NCBI GenBank assembly: GCA_013397935.1
Contig: VZRN01000227.1
Location: forward strand, 751,826 to 815,825
Length of the DNA: 64,000 nucleotides
From: Dasyornis broadbenti
Lineage: Eukaryota > Chordata > Aves > Passeriformes > Dasyornithidae
Direction: 5' to 3'
This document shows positions 10,773-24,890 of the stretch, piece by piece; position 1 is the first letter of the stretch, and every line of letters starts with the position of its first letter. Made by a program: the position numbers and the translations under genes. The notes beneath the pieces were generated by a model. That model saw only the letters and a program-made list of their open reading frames with translations, did no database searches and had not been told where the DNA came from.

Positions 10773-13700
10773 TACAAGCACCCGCAGTTATGATTTCTTT
10801 AGCACTGCATTAGCAGGTAGTTACATGTCTAACTACTAAGCAGTATCCTCAATTTAGGTACAGCACTTGAGGGATGTAAAGCATTATGTGGCTGCTAAGT
10901 ATTATTAAGCTGAAGAGAAGGCAGATTAATGAGGAAGGCATTCTGCTCCGAGATGGAAGGGGCTGTATTAGCTTTTCATCCAAAACCTTGTAGGGAAATC
11001 CTGTTTTGTGAACATCACGAGCTCCTGATAATTTGTTTGTGTAATGCCATCGGAACCAAAACACCTTCCCTGTTCATCTTTAAGTGAATAAGCAGGTTAC
11101 ACAATAAGATGCTGAGGTAGATGGATGGCATAGTACTTCATAAGACAAACAGAGCAGGAAGTACTGATTCTCTGGAAAATAAAGATGAGAGCCTTGACTT
11201 GACCGTATTTCAGTATTGATGACACTTAGGACTACCACTGATGTTTTGAAGGTTTTGCATTTTTGATTTTTTCTTAAATTCACCATTTTTTAATATTCTA
11301 CTTTATTAAGAACAAATTCCAATGTTCCTGGTTGCAAATACAACTAGTTCAAAAGGTTTAAAATGTACTAGCGTATAAAATCCAAACCAATTAAAAAAAA
11401 AAAAAAAACACCATTTCCTTTAAAACTTTGTGATGACAACCCAAAGATGTTTTGGACTAAACTGCTTTTGAACAGCACTGTACAGTCAGATGGCTATAAG
11501 GAAAGTATTTGAATTAACTTCTTACCTTCTGATCTATCATTCTATTTCTATAAATCAAAGCTCTGCTGTAGCTCAATGCTCAGCCACTCTCACCAGCTTT
11601 ACAAAGGTACAGCTGGGCACTGCCTCAAGTGGCAAGTAAGAACGAGACCCACATGGCACTGTTTCAGTTTGACCCTAATATTCTCACTGGCCCCGTGGAA
11701 CCTGGCATAAACTGAAAATGCCAGGGAGGATCAGAGATGGACTGCACCATGCTTTTAAATTATGGCTATTCTTCACTGAAAGAAGAATCCTTCAGAGCAT
11801 ATGAATATGTGCCTAAACATGTTGATATTTTAGAGATAATTTCACAATATTAAATGGAAGTGAAACATTCTCCAGATGTATCTCCAAATAAAGTTTATTA
11901 TTCATAAGTTACTCCATGTGCAAATACGCTTTTTCAGCATGGAATACACCACACTGAGATTTTATTCCCAAGCACCTTTATGTAGGCAAGCATTTAATAA
12001 AAACAAGATGGAAGCCTCAGTATCTGGAAGGCAGAAAATAGCAGTGTCTAAGTTTAATGATGACTCCATTTCAACTCAGCGGTACTGAGTTGGAAAAAGA
12101 GAACCAAAATAATTTTTCTCTACAAAGATCAACAACAAATCTCTTGATTGAAATGGCGAGGGGAGGTGGGGAGAAGAATATAGTCATGTATTGTAAGGGC
12201 AGAAAAGGCTTTTTTAACACAGTCCTGCAGTAATAGAGACCGCAAGATTTTCCAAAGCTACTCTAGCTTTGCACCTATGACTTCAAATATTCTCTTATCC
12301 TTACTGAGATTAATGGATTAAATAATCTCACTCTGAACTGAACTGACTTTGCTCCAATGGAAACATCCAAATTCTGTTAGCAAGTTGCTCTTAAAATTTC
12401 TCTCAGGTTGGCTAACTTGGGTGAATGTAGTATGACTCTGATTGCAAAGAGAGCCTCGCTGGAATCACACTGCAGGTCATTCAGGGAGCCCTTGACTCCA
12501 TGCATCTCCTTGCAGTTCTTGGCCACAAAATGGACCCTGGGCTCCCATTCCTAATTTCTTCCCGACAGAGTAGCAGTACCAGACCTGTACTCCTCCTCAG
12601 CCATACTTCCTCTGTGCATGTTAACTCCCTCAGCCATAACTGACTGCTCCTTATTCAGCTGATTTTTTTCCAGGCTGTTGCTTTCCACAGCACAGTCTCC
12701 CACACTGCAAGCACAGTCTGTGCTGCTTACAGATGTGTGATCTAGCACTAAACTCTTACAAGTTTTTAAAACTGATAAAAGTTTCCTAGCAAACGTTTTT
12801 ATATCATCTTCTAGAAGATACCTCCGTGAATATTTAATAGGTATTAATTTTAAAAAGAAATTTAATTTGCTTTTCCTGAAAAATATTCCGTGTGATCTCT
12901 GACCTAAAACTTTTTATTGTTACTGTAGAAATAAACTTGAAAGTAGATAATTTGTGATAATGTCCTGCTAATGCTGCCAAGGTATAGATCCTTAAACAAA
13001 TACAGGTTTCATTCCAAATCTTACTTTGGGATTTCAGACAGTCATGACTCAGATTTTCCCTACTGTTAACTGTTCCAGTGGTTCAAACCTTGGATGCAGC
13101 TATGCAGCCCAAGGACAGGACCAAGTCATAAAGTTTGCGTTTTTCAATTGGACCAGCGTTATACCATTTGCTATAACCGCTATCCATCTGACAGGCTCCT
13201 ACCCGCCATAACGCGGGTATGGGCTTTGTATCATTGCTGATATGCTTTTTCAAGAGTCTTGTTACACAGTATAGCTTCTGATTATTCAGGCTTGATAAAA
13301 CTTGATGTTGTGCACTACAAATGGCTGCTTCTGGCAGCTGCTGCTATCAATTCTTAAAAGTGCTGGCATTAGACAGGAAAATAGGCAATGGGAAAAAACA
13401 TTTTCTCTCACACACATTAACACAGCAATGTATTATAGCAGTGGGAAGTTCTTTTTGGCCTTCCAAGTGATAATACAGAAGACATATTAGCAATTTTCTT
13501 TAAGCATTAATTGAATTGATCTAGTTCTGATTACCACAATCTACAAACAGCTTCTCCGATGTATGGAGAATCTAATTATTCCCAGAGGAAAATATCCTGT
13601 AAATCTGAGGTGTAGTAAGTATGTGAATGGACTAAATATTCTTGCAGTTCATAACCCTGTTGGTATCTCTCTTCTTATACAGCAGAAAAGCAAACAGAAA

Positions 13701-16700
13701 CATCAGACGCATAAGCAGAAAGAACAGCTGAAAAAATGGGGCTGTATCTAGCAGACAAGTGTACACCATGTAGCCCCATGTGCTTCTCTTTGAAGTCTAA
13801 AGTCGCTTGAGGATTTCAGAGCGTTGTAAGGAGTGTCAGAACAAGGACACCAGGGCAGCTCACAAGGCTTCAGCAAAGAACAGATGGTTAAAAAGAGGTT
13901 CCAGATTATCTCCTGCTTGACAAAGACAAGGCTGTTTTGTAAAGGCAGCATCTAATGCCATGTGGCTGAGGTTTAAAGAACAGCAAGAATCATTACCACA
14001 AGCAGCAAGTCATCAGCTTTCTCAATATGCATGCCCAGTCCTTTAATCATTTACCATATATATGCATCTTAATGGGAATTCTGCCAAAAGTATAAACTGT
14101 TAACTGCTACAAAATCCTGAAAAATTAGAGCAAATGCTCTGTGCAGGAATGGTAATGTACAAACAATATCAATAACATTTGCATTGGCAGATGAGCCAGA
14201 AAAGCCATGAGCAAGAAAACAATAGGAAAGCCACTTGATCATGCCATTTGCTTCATTAATATACCCAGTTTTGCATGGAATATTTTCTGAGATGCTCCTA
14301 CCATGTTACCTGCTAAAAGAAACCCACCCTAAATGTCCTGGGCACAATATCAGGACTGGAAAGGAACAGTTTCCTGAACTCATCAGAATTTCATTAGGCA
14401 GACAAAATGATCTTTGATTCATGGTTTAATAGCATGTTACTGATGTTGTTTCTATGGTACAGCTTACATAAACCAGCATGGCATTTCTTAATCCATTAGC
14501 GTACTCTCTGGTGCAGGAGTGACTACCTTTGCTCACAAACCTCATACCAAAACCTGAGGTGCCTGGGATACACACCTCTCCAGGGCTTGAGAGGAAGAGA
14601 CATCACGAGTAGCACTAGATACGTGGACAATGACAGTAGATTCCCAAACTCTCAGTTGCAGAATACGAACAGGCTGAACATTGAGCTGAGATCCTGTCGA
14701 CATCCACCCCATCACATCTTCCAGCCCACTACTTCCTGTATTTGGAGATTCAGATTTGCTTCCATGTCAACAAGGCCCCAGACTGCTCCTAACTTAGTGA
14801 GCCTACAAAATGATAAACAAAACAATATTCCTATTTTAGGAGCTTCCCCACTAAGCTAAAAACAAATTATACCAATATTAATACTGCTACTACTATTAAG
14901 TACCTTCCAAAGGCACTAGGATCTCACAGAATCTATAAAATGCCAAGAAACAGTGATGATGTGAGCATGCTCATCTGTGCTTTTGTACTCTAGATTACTG
15001 TCATCAACAGCAAAGAGAACATTCTGAGGCATGTGGAGGTAAAATCTTACCAAGGCAGTCTACTTACAGGCATCTGGCCTTCCCTTATAATCAGTGAAAA
15101 CCAATGAACAATTTTAGGGAGCAATTGGTAGAATTTAGACTATTAGTACAGGCTTAATGTATTTCACTGTAGAGGTGGCTATTTCTATCAACTGTCTTGA
15201 CCTTGGAATAATGCCCTGGAGCAGCACCTTGCCTGTCTCCCCTTATGCAATGATGGGATGTTTTGAAACTATCAAAGTCTCATTCTCACTTCCAGCAGAA
15301 TCAGAAGAGGGCATTAGATGTGGCTACTGCTGGGTGTCTTGGTAAGCTTGAAACACAGTTAGAGGCCAGTTTAGGGAACCTCTGTTCACAGCTGTAACTC
15401 CTTACAGCCTGCTCTCCCATGTTCCAAAAATATGAGTCAAGTGTTTGCTTAGAGTTTAACAACTAACCTTAAAATAAGCTGTAGAAAGGATCACCGGCTG
15501 AGGAAGGGGCATCAGATAATTTTACTCGGGGAATTTTGGTAGTTTGTTATTCCATACAAAAGCAAAGTTTATAAAAAACGTAATTCATACTGAGTTTGAT
15601 GTGTTCTATTCATAACAGTGACTGGTGTGCTTTTAGTTCAATCTATACACACCAATGAAGTCTCAATAAACACACAAACTACAAAGAATTTCCTGTGCTG
15701 TAGGGAAGTGTCTAGCTGGTTCTGTAAATAGGGACTTGTGGTAGTGATGACAATTATTTCAACAGAATTTCCTAAAACAGTGAGAGCTTTCAGGACCATC
15801 TTCATTGGTAAACCCATGACTTCAGTTTGGCTACCAATGATGCCTTCCCACCTAATAATTCATAGGCTGTCACGAAGATACATTTTCTTTTCTTTACCTC
15901 CCCAGAGGCCACAGCATGGTCATGTGAGCTATTTTACAAACTTTTTAAAATACAGTATGTGCACATACTCTTCATTTGGACATTAAGAAAGTAGTATGAT
16001 TTGGTGCATGTTTTTTTCATTTCTACAGCTTTGCTTTTCATTCACCTCTGTCTCTGTGCTGTAGCCCCAGCCCTTCACAGGCTTCCAACAGGCAAACATA
16101 AAGGGCTCTGCTGATGGATGCATAGCCAACTTGGCATCATTATCTCCCAAAACACTTCTTCCTGGACAAAGGCAATCAAGCTCTAAGGAAACCAAACAAT
16201 TTCTTCTTTTATAGGTGTCTGTCCCACATGTTGCATAAACAAACTTCAAATCAATGATTTCTTACAAATATAGATCCATAAAATTGGTAACAGAAATAAG
16301 TTCATTTTCTTCTTTTTTTTTTTTTCCCTGAAAACAGGGCAGCTGAAATGAAAATCCAAGTCAAAATGGGACAATATCAGGATACTGAAACAAGTAGGCT
16401 GGATTTCATCCTTTGAAGTGAAAAAGCCAACTCATCCAGAAGAAACAGAAAGGGAAGAGAGGATTGGAGGGGCAGACACTTGTGATTTGTGTCATTGTAA
16501 AAGATACTCTGAAGTCTCTGATCCACTTATAGCACCTCACATTAAACTTAAAGGAGACAAAGAATCCCTCCTGACATCTTCTCTCATCTCTCAGGAAACT
16601 GGGAACAAATCCTTTTGCAGGAAAATCTTACACCGGGTCCTGGCCAATAGAAAGAATCTGGGCCTAGTTTTGCTCACATTTCAGCTGGAAACAGCCCACT

Positions 16701-17470
16701 AGGCTGGAAGGACAGAACTGCAGTCACCTCTGATGGCCCAGGGACACTGGCTTTCCCCCCAGGCTTCTTGTCTCAAGTGCTCGCCTCCTTCCCTTGGAGA
16801 ACTCTCCTGTGTTCAGGGACAGTATTTTCGGTATTTTCTTACCATGTCCCTTGTATTCTGCCTTGTTTTCTCTTCTGCAAGCTCTGCAGCACAGGTGTGG
16901 ATGGGAACACGGCCACCGCCACGGCACCAAGGACGAGCAGTCCTGACTCCTTGTAACTAGGAAGTCAAAGACAACATCAAGGCCTTGTTCACAGCAGGGG
17001 ACCTTTCTCACCCTGGAAGAGTACAAACATATTAATTGCACACGTATGGAATTCCTGCATGGGTTCAGCTTTTCTTCCTTTGCATCACTGAACAAATCTG
17101 CTTTGCCTGACATCGTGCCCATACAATAATTGCCATTTGGTGTCCAGACAGATGTATTCTCTTTAATTCTTGATGCTCTCAACTTCTTTCTGCAGTGACA
17201 ACAACAAAGATCAACAGATTAGCTCAAATTCTAAGAGTAGCATGGAGAGCAGAAGAATGCCCAGAGGTGCAAGGAGAGGCTGAGGGAAAAAGAAATGAGG
17301 ATTATCTGGGTTCATGGCAGCATGGCAGAAATGCTTGTCTTTAAAATGTTCAAAATTAGTATAATGGTGATCTGATGAAATTTCAGTCTTACCTTTCAAG
17401 TCCTCAAATATACCCTGAAGCAGAGTCAACTTTCTTTATTGTTAAAGTATCAAAATAAATATTACGTGAT
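10773..17470. other. Unique AT-rich DNA
   Basis: About 6.7 kb in which no gene or transposon family is recognised. It contains a poly-A tract near 11391-11409, a poly-T near 16312-16325 and a small CpG-containing inverted repeat (13200-13219). The longest open frame (16724-17182, minus, 152 codons) has no detectable domain and is compatible with chance. Confidence 0.4.
13200..13219. repeat. 7-bp inverted repeat (hairpin)
   Basis: TACCCGC and GCGGGTA flank a 6-base loop, a perfect 7-bp stem with two CpGs in otherwise CpG-poor DNA. It may be chance; no terminator or miRNA role is claimed. Confidence 0.6.
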
Positions 17471-17520
17471 TGTGTTGGGGTTTTTTTGTTTGTCTGTTTG
17501 TTTGTTGTTTGTTTTTTTTC
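17471..17520. repeat. (TTTG)n-like low-complexity tract
   Basis: GTTTGTCTGTTTGTTTGTTG-type sequence followed by a T run: a simple repeat on the complementary strand sense of the (CAAA)n tracts elsewhere in the window. Confidence 0.8.
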
Positions 17521-17742
17521 TTAAGTGAACATGAGTTTTCAGTGGACAAAAATTTTTCAGATAAGGCCTCACAACTGTGCTCCTGAAAATTTTTTTAGAA
17601 CTGTGTTCTCCAGATTAATTTTCAAAGCTTGACTTGACCTTCAAAAGACTATGTTATGTGCCCTTTTTCTTGTCATTTGATCAAAGAGGCTTTTCCTCTG
17701 TCTGGAAAAGCAGAAATCACATAAATGTTCCTTTCCCATGAT

Positions 17743-17744
<2 letters not shown>

Positions 17745-17780
<36 letters not shown>
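17745..17780. repeat. Poly-T, 36 nt, followed by G5
   Basis: An uninterrupted run of 36 T residues ends in five Gs, with a further T9 about 30 bases later. It is too pure to be an old retroposon tail. The true length is uncertain in any assembly because of polymerase slippage. Confidence 0.9.
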
Positions 17781-17781
<1 letters not shown>

Positions 17782-18903
17782 GGGGTTTCCCCTTTAATTT
17801 TTTTTTTTTGTATCTTTTCTGGGAGGTTCCACCTTAAATTTTGCTTTCTTGCCTTCCCAGGCAAAACCTGGTGGCTGTGTTTTAACTGCTGACACCAGCT
17901 TTCACATCCCTCCTGAAATTTATTCAGCTAATCGTGCCTTTTCAGTTAATACACTTACACAGAACTAATAACATAATCAAATTAAAACACCGAGAGGTTC
18001 CTTGTAATAAAATATACCCTGCCTCACTGTGTTTCTAGGCTGACCTTGACAGTGAGTTTTTTTGCTTACAGTAGTTAGTTAGATGGCTACTACTCCCTCC
18101 AGAAATTCTGTTCCCTTTTGTGATCTGGGGGGTGTGTGAAATATTGCTTCAGTGTTTTGTCAGTCTTGCAAATCATTGCCCAAGTGGGCTTTTTCTTTTC
18201 TTCCTGGACACTAGTGTAAGGTCTAATTTCTAATGCAGATGAGAGCTTCTGGGTGCGGTGAGCAGGATCCATGTCAGTGGTCACCAATAAACCCAAGTCA
18301 TAAACAACCAGGAAACCCCATTTCAACCCCAGAAATCGCACAGATGCACCCAAATAACAAGAACCTGAGACATGACTGAGAATGAAAAAAAATTGAACTT
18401 TTTCCATGGAACTTTTCTTTTAGCCAAAAGTAAAATATATGATGTTGGTTGGAAAACCAAATTATACACATTAGTTTATAAGGTTTTTTATGGATATTCA
18501 AGGCCATTAAAGGGAAATGAGTCACAATCTAATTTTTTTCTACAGTCTGGACCTCCAAATTGGACCACACTTTCCATGAAGCACTATGAGGGAAGACAGT
18601 TGCTCAGAGCCTCAGAGCTGGTGAGGCTGTCAAGGAATAAAGATAGGGATAACCAAACCTCTACCCTGAGGTTCTGTGGCCACAAAATATTTCAAATTAT
18701 CTATGCTCTTTTATCAAGGATTTTTATTTTTTTTCCCCAGAGGAAAATAGTGATATTTCCCATGGAAAATCTCATAAACTGTTTACTATATAAAGAATTT
18801 CATCACATTTTTGTCTCCCTACCTTACTCCTTTTCCCTTTTCTCAAATTCCTCAGGGAAAAAGAGCCTTAAAAATGGAGAAGATGAGCAAGACTCCCTGA
18901 CCA

Positions 18904-18905
<2 letters not shown>

Positions 18906-18951
<46 letters not shown>
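18906..18951. repeat. Poly-T, 46 nt
   Basis: An uninterrupted run of 46 T residues, the longest homopolymer in the window. The apparent 209-codon open frame across it (18372-19001, plus) owes part of its length to this tract being read as phenylalanine and should not be annotated as a gene. No flanking direct repeat marks it as the tail of a retroposed copy. Confidence 0.92.
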
Positions 18952-18952
<1 letters not shown>

Positions 18953-21901
18953 TGCAAGAAAACTTGAACTTTCTTTAGCAGCTGCTATTACTTCCAGCTG
19001 AGGGTCTTTTAGAATATATTAAGCTTCAAGGAAACTAAATGTCCACATATAAGTTAAACCTAGTATTTTACATTCTTTTAGAGAAATTTGCAAAATAATC
19101 ATTGTCTGAAAGGACATCCTCTAGAAAAACAGATTTATGAAGCACCAAGCTTTAAGCTAAAGAATCAAAGTATGATATTTCAGAAAATTTTTTCAGGTTG
19201 GACTAAAAAAACCAGTACCCTTAGCTTGCAAAACTTAGGGCCAGGAAAGTACATCTCATTCTTTTCTTTCTTCTTTATAAACCTTTTTATTTTTAGAATA
19301 GTTCCTAATGTGTGACACCATGGTCTAATGTTACATAACCTGAAACTATCTCTTTTTTATATTGATCATCTCTAGCCAAAGACTTGAGGAGTACTCTCTG
19401 CTGCAATGTAAATGACCTTTTTTTCTTTTCCTGTGCTAAATTTCTGATACAGCTGGTGCAAGATCTGTGAAGACAGGAGAATAGCAATCTGTTCTTACAG
19501 AAAAAAAGTACTGAGAAATGGAGAATATTTCCCTTATTATTTTACGTGAAAATGCTACGGTATTAACAACAGGATGTGTTAACATGCACAAAGACTCCAA
19601 CCCTTTTAAAATTTTCCCTTTACAAAAACATTTTTTGAAATATGTTTTCCTCCACTGAGCCTTTTTTTGAAAGGATCTTTAGAAAGGAAATCTAAAAGAG
19701 AGTTTGATCATGCATTTCAGAGAATATAAAGCTAAAAAAAAAAATCCATATGCTGCATTTTCAAAAAGGGAATAAAATCCAGTTCATATTCTATTTTTCA
19801 TTAAAGATATATAGAAACGAATAACACTAGAGAATTACATAAAGGTTGTGCCAGTACAGATTTCTTTCTGCCTTTCTCTATCACTTGTTCTATATAGGTC
19901 ATATAATTTACAAACTCAACCCAACTTTTAAAATGTGTCATCTCTCAAAACATTTATCAAATCTTTTCATCTCCTTCATTTACAGACATACCTGGTACCC
20001 TAGGTCTGTGTAGGTACACCTCTGAGATACAGAGATAGAAAACTGAAATATAAAGTAATATGTTTTAAAAATTGTGAACATCCATCAAAAACTTGGGTTT
20101 TCCAAGTAACATATGCATTTAGCTTTATTACAAGCTTTCATGAGATAATTGTAGCATTGGGAAGCTTTCGAGATGTTTGATTAAACAGAAAACAATAACA
20201 TCTTTAAAATCTCTGATACGGGCAAGTGTTGGCTATTGTTACAGTCCTCACCACATGCAGCAATGCTCATGCTTCACATTTCTGTGGTTAATTTGGACCA
20301 CAGTGACTGAACAAAGCAGCCTAAAACTAAAGCTAAGGATAACATTACTGTGAGATCTCTGGAAAGGCCAAAATTTTGTGAAAGATAGGATACTCCAAAC
20401 TATTGCTCTCAAAGAAGAGTTCAGTTTGTTTCAGAATTTCCACAATTTAATAAATACACTTCATGGAGCTTGTGTGATTGCTTAGCTTTAGCTTTATGCA
20501 CAGATTTGCCTTTCAGTTTGCCAATCTATGATTGTAACAACAGTACTAACCAATTATTTGTTTTTTAGTGTAGTTACTGGCTGAGAACTCCCTACTGAAA
20601 ATATTCCTCCTGTTCCATTTGGCATAAAAAGAACAACTTACCCAGTTCCGGGAACAACTAAGAAATTCACATTTTCATACACAAGGACTGTATCTCACAA
20701 ATCTCACAAATAATTTGTAAGAAATGAAAAAATTATTTCTCCAATAAATTAATCTCCAAGAAAAAAAAAAAAGCTAAATGTTACAGAAGACACTCTGAAG
20801 ACAAGGTGACATTTTCTTTTTCATAGAGGATGTTCCAGAAACATATAATACAAAAAGTAATTCGAGATTGAGCTAAGCATTCACCTATTTCAAAAGGTAC
20901 TCATGCTGCTCCCTCCACCCCCCGGCTACCCCAATTTCAAATTTTAATTATTAACATTGACAACGTGGTCAGTCTGAAATACTATTCCCAGAAGAATTGA
21001 AGCAGAACTGAGTAAACAAAGTTAGGAGCCAAAATCATCTCTCTTCTAGCACAGGCTTTTTCTTGAAGGACAAAATTATCTTCCCTCTCTGATACTGCAT
21101 GTGAGGTGAAGTGGACTCTGCTTTGTTGTCAAGCTCTGATTAATTAGTTTGTGAATTTAGCAATTTCAGAGGCTTGAGCATGTTTGTGTAATTTGTACAT
21201 AGTATATCTAGTAAATAGAGAGTACACTGGGCTCAGGGACAGGCTTCTGTTATTGTTGCATAAAGCCATCTAAATAGAGGGGTTTTTTTCAGCAGCAATA
21301 TTAATTCCTTCCCTACTATTGTGTAACATGAGGAACGGAATGCCTTTATCTCCTTTGTTGGCTGCAGGCTTTCAGTAGAGTTTAAACACATACTCTGTTT
21401 GGCAAGCACAATCTGGTTCAAAACTAAATGCAAACTGATGCAGGTTGAAAAGTGTTTTTGAAAAGAAACTTTCTCTAACAACCATCCTTCCCTATAACAT
21501 TCAGTTCCCAGTTAGGACTGACCAGTCTTCCACTTTTCCTTGTGGATGTTGGGGTCTGATCTTCCTCTGCTTCCGTATTTTCTGTCTCTCTCTGCAGATA
21601 TGCCAACCTCTCCTTTTCAGACCCATCCTAGTACTGCTGTCCTCCCACTGAAACTGGTGTAAGGCACGCAGAAGCCCTTCCCATCAGCCCAGGCAGCCCC
21701 AGCCCCAGTGTCCCAGTCCCTGCTCCCAGCAGGCTGTCTCCATTACTGGAGAAGCAGTACTACAGGTGGGGGCAGTAGCAAGGCTCAAGTTCCTTGGGCA
21801 CCCACCCAGCGCTGGCCTACCACAGACACGCAAGCTTGAGAGAAACCTCTCAATTGCTGGGATAAGGATGAAAGGGAGTAATCCTGCCAGCACAGCAGAA
21901 C

Positions 21902-21914
21902 AAAATGGCGGGAA
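21902..21914 (+). promoter_or_regulatory. YY1/E2F-like motif in a GC-richer patch
   Basis: AAAATGGCGGGAA combines the YY1 core (AANATGGCGG) with an E2F-like GGCGGGAA. It sits at the end of a GC-richer patch (21655-21915) rich in CAGCCCCAGCCCC words. Such sites are common at transcription starts of housekeeping or non-coding RNAs, but no transcript can be shown here. Confidence 0.3.
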
Positions 21915-24851
21915 GATGCAAAAATTATTTAAGGGAATAAAAAATAGACAATAAAAAATTTCCTCCTCCACAGAATCCCTTTCTGGAGGCTTTACTGTTG
22001 AACATCTGGATTCAAATGTACATTCCAGGTGGTTTTTTGGTCATTTGACCTTTGTGCATCTCACACAGCATCCTGCTGGGGGGAGGGCTCTCGTGTTGCT
22101 CTGATGGGAAAATAAAAATAAGTGGCATTTGCATGAACCTGAAATAACTGCAGATACGACGAGTATATGTGAAAAACCACATTGAACTAATTTTAATCTG
22201 TGACCCTGCCCTCTTTCAATGGAAGTTCTCTCTCTGTTTAATGAGGTGTGTGTCTAGAGAAATCCGCAACACACCACTTCTCTGATTAACCAGGCAAAAG
22301 TTATGGGAATTAAATACCAACAGACATTTCTTCTCAGGCCTCAAGCTTAAACATCCTACTCCCTATCCTGAAATATACACTTTAATTCTTTATTTGGCGA
22401 GAACAGATGACAGTCTCTGCTGTAAGGCTGGGAATCTTCTTGGTAGCATAATGCTTTCAAATAGCCAAGAAGCTGCCTTCTGTTCTGTACTGGTTAGGAG
22501 AAGACTCAGTGGGCTGACATACATTTCACAGCTCTGCATATTAGAACTTCAGATTTCACTTATCACTTCAGGTACACATGAATGAGAAAAGAGGGCAGAA
22601 TTGTAGTGCAAAGCTCTTGTAGGCATAATCTGTTCTTCTTAATGTGCTTGGTTATGAAAAAAGTACAGATGATCTGCACTCCACTATTTGGCAAAAGAGA
22701 CTGAAAATTAGATGTGATTATTAGCTCTTGGTTTTCTAGCAAAGAAAAATCTCTATTACTGTATTCTTGTATATTTCTTTCCCTAACTCTTTCAGACTGT
22801 GTGGCAGATTCAGATCAACAATCATAAAAATGTACTAGCCCTGTGTTACGGATAACTACCAGATTTCACTTCGATGACTGTCAAAATCAAAGCTCAGCAT
22901 CTTGTGAAAGCCAAGTGAGTATAGAATCAGGACCAAAGCATTTTCAGCAGTACTTCCTTTAAATTACTAATACTTTGATCCAGAGATATGTTGTAATCAC
23001 TGATCAAACATTTTGTTTCACCTTTGAGATCAAGAGTATGAATTTTCAAGAGAACTTACACTCAAAAAGTTTCATAGGTAAGATGTGTAACTATATGTGT
23101 GTTTCCAAGGGAGGGAAAGGTTTGAATATATCTTTCGAAAATTAGGAGTTTGCCAAATGGTGAGATTAGATTTCCTATTTGCTTCCATGTGATTGCTGGC
23201 ATACCATAATATACGAATTCTGGACTAAATATCTGTTCTTTGGTGTTTGTAACAAAAGTTTAATGTGAGCTCATAAAAACTGATTTCTTTTTCCCTTTGT
23301 TTCTACTTCATCCTACACATACTTTGAACTGAAATCTTTAAAGAGACAACTGTTAAACAGTTTCAGCTTACAATGTAGGCTGCCAGAGCAAATAAGCAAA
23401 TAGAATGAGGAGAAAAAATAATATAAAACCCTACTGTTCAAAAATGTTGGCATGCCCCATTGTTTTCCATCAGTTTGATAAACTTTGATGGTGCTACATA
23501 TCTTCATTTTTCATGCGAACAACAGTTACATGTCGGGCTCCCTATCCTCCAGCAAATGCAGAGAGCAGCTGTGATTTGCCTGACTCACTCTGGATGTCCA
23601 TGGTGCAGGCATGCACATCTGAACAGAAATCACGGATTTTTACTGTCATTAGAAATTGAGTTAATGCAGTCAGAGGAGTTTAAATGCAATTCCTTGTCTG
23701 TGGAGGTAGTCAATAAAGTTTGTTTGATTAGACCCTCACTATAAAGCAGAGCAGGATGGTTACTTCAGATACAGGTCCCCAGCACACAACCTCAGGTATC
23801 TGAGTACAGATATCTCATTTTCGGTGCTGTAGTACATCTCCTTGTTCCTCACATAGCCATTTCTGAGAGAAGCAGTATTGTAATCCTTGGCTCAAACATA
23901 CCATTGGTATGGAGAATCCCATGACAGTGTATATAACAGCTTCAAACAGACCTAGATACTGCTGGTCATGCAAATCCATCTGGATCTTAAAGTCAAGTGA
24001 GATGAATCCCATCTGTCAGGACAGGAGAGGCAAGTGAAAATACACAGGGCTTCTTCAGCTTAGCTCCAAGCCCTGGAGCAGAGACTTCATGTGAGACACA
24101 ATGGTAGTCAGACCTGAGCCCGTGTCGTACTGCTGGCCTTTGGGAATTTTCCTGTGAAATGTACAAGAAACCTTTTGAACATGTTTCTGTTGGGTGCAGT
24201 TGTTGTATTTCAGTACTGTCTAATCAGATAAGGCAGACAATAGAGAGGAAATAGAGGAACCAAGACACGAATCCAAAGGTGTTAGATCAGCAGAAAGCAC
24301 AAGAGCAGAATCTGGCTTTCTAAAATCTAATATGAAGCCCAGGCTCTGGGCCACATGGATTCTGTTCCTACTTCTTCCCACCAGTTTCCTATTCTTACTC
24401 TTTTCCTGAACATGACAGCAGTGAAACAGCAATAAAGAATTAGACCCATTCTTCTAATTTTCTGACTTTCTTTCCTGACACTAGATGAACACACTTCTTG
24501 TTACCAGGCTGGGACACATGTTTTGTGAAGTCATCCAGCTCCCCCTCTCCACTGAGCCCTTCCTGGCTGCCTGCTGCTATGTTTGCCTGTAAAATACACT
24601 CTCCCCTGCTGAGTCTCAGCAGGCTAACTGCTGGCATAGATTTTCACATTTTCTTTATTGGATAATTACATGGAAGGAATCCACACAACTAAAATTACCT
24701 GTCTGTAAAGATTCTCATTTTCCTGGGGTGCTGAAGCTAAAGCTGGACTTACAGCCATAATCCCACAGACTGAATGCCAGGCTTTTATCCCGTCCCTGCC
24801 CTTCTGCAATCCAGGCTTCTCTTACTGCATGCAGGTTCTAGATCATTCCCT

Positions 24852-24890
24852 GGCAACCTAGCTAAGGGCAACCTCGCTAAGGGCAACCTC
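24852..24890 (+). repeat. 15-bp tandem repeat, 2.6 copies
   Basis: Units GGCAACCTAGCTAAG and GGCAACCTCGCTAAG are followed by a partial GGCAACCTC. One mismatch separates the full units, indicating a fairly recent slippage event. Confidence 0.85.

Noticed and set aside
16724..17182. 152-codon open frame, minus strand
   Set aside because: No domain, signal peptide or splice context; length is compatible with chance in 64 kb.
18372..19001. 209-codon open frame, plus strand
   Set aside because: Its end is a phenylalanine run made by the 46-nt poly-T; the rest shows no domain or codon signal.
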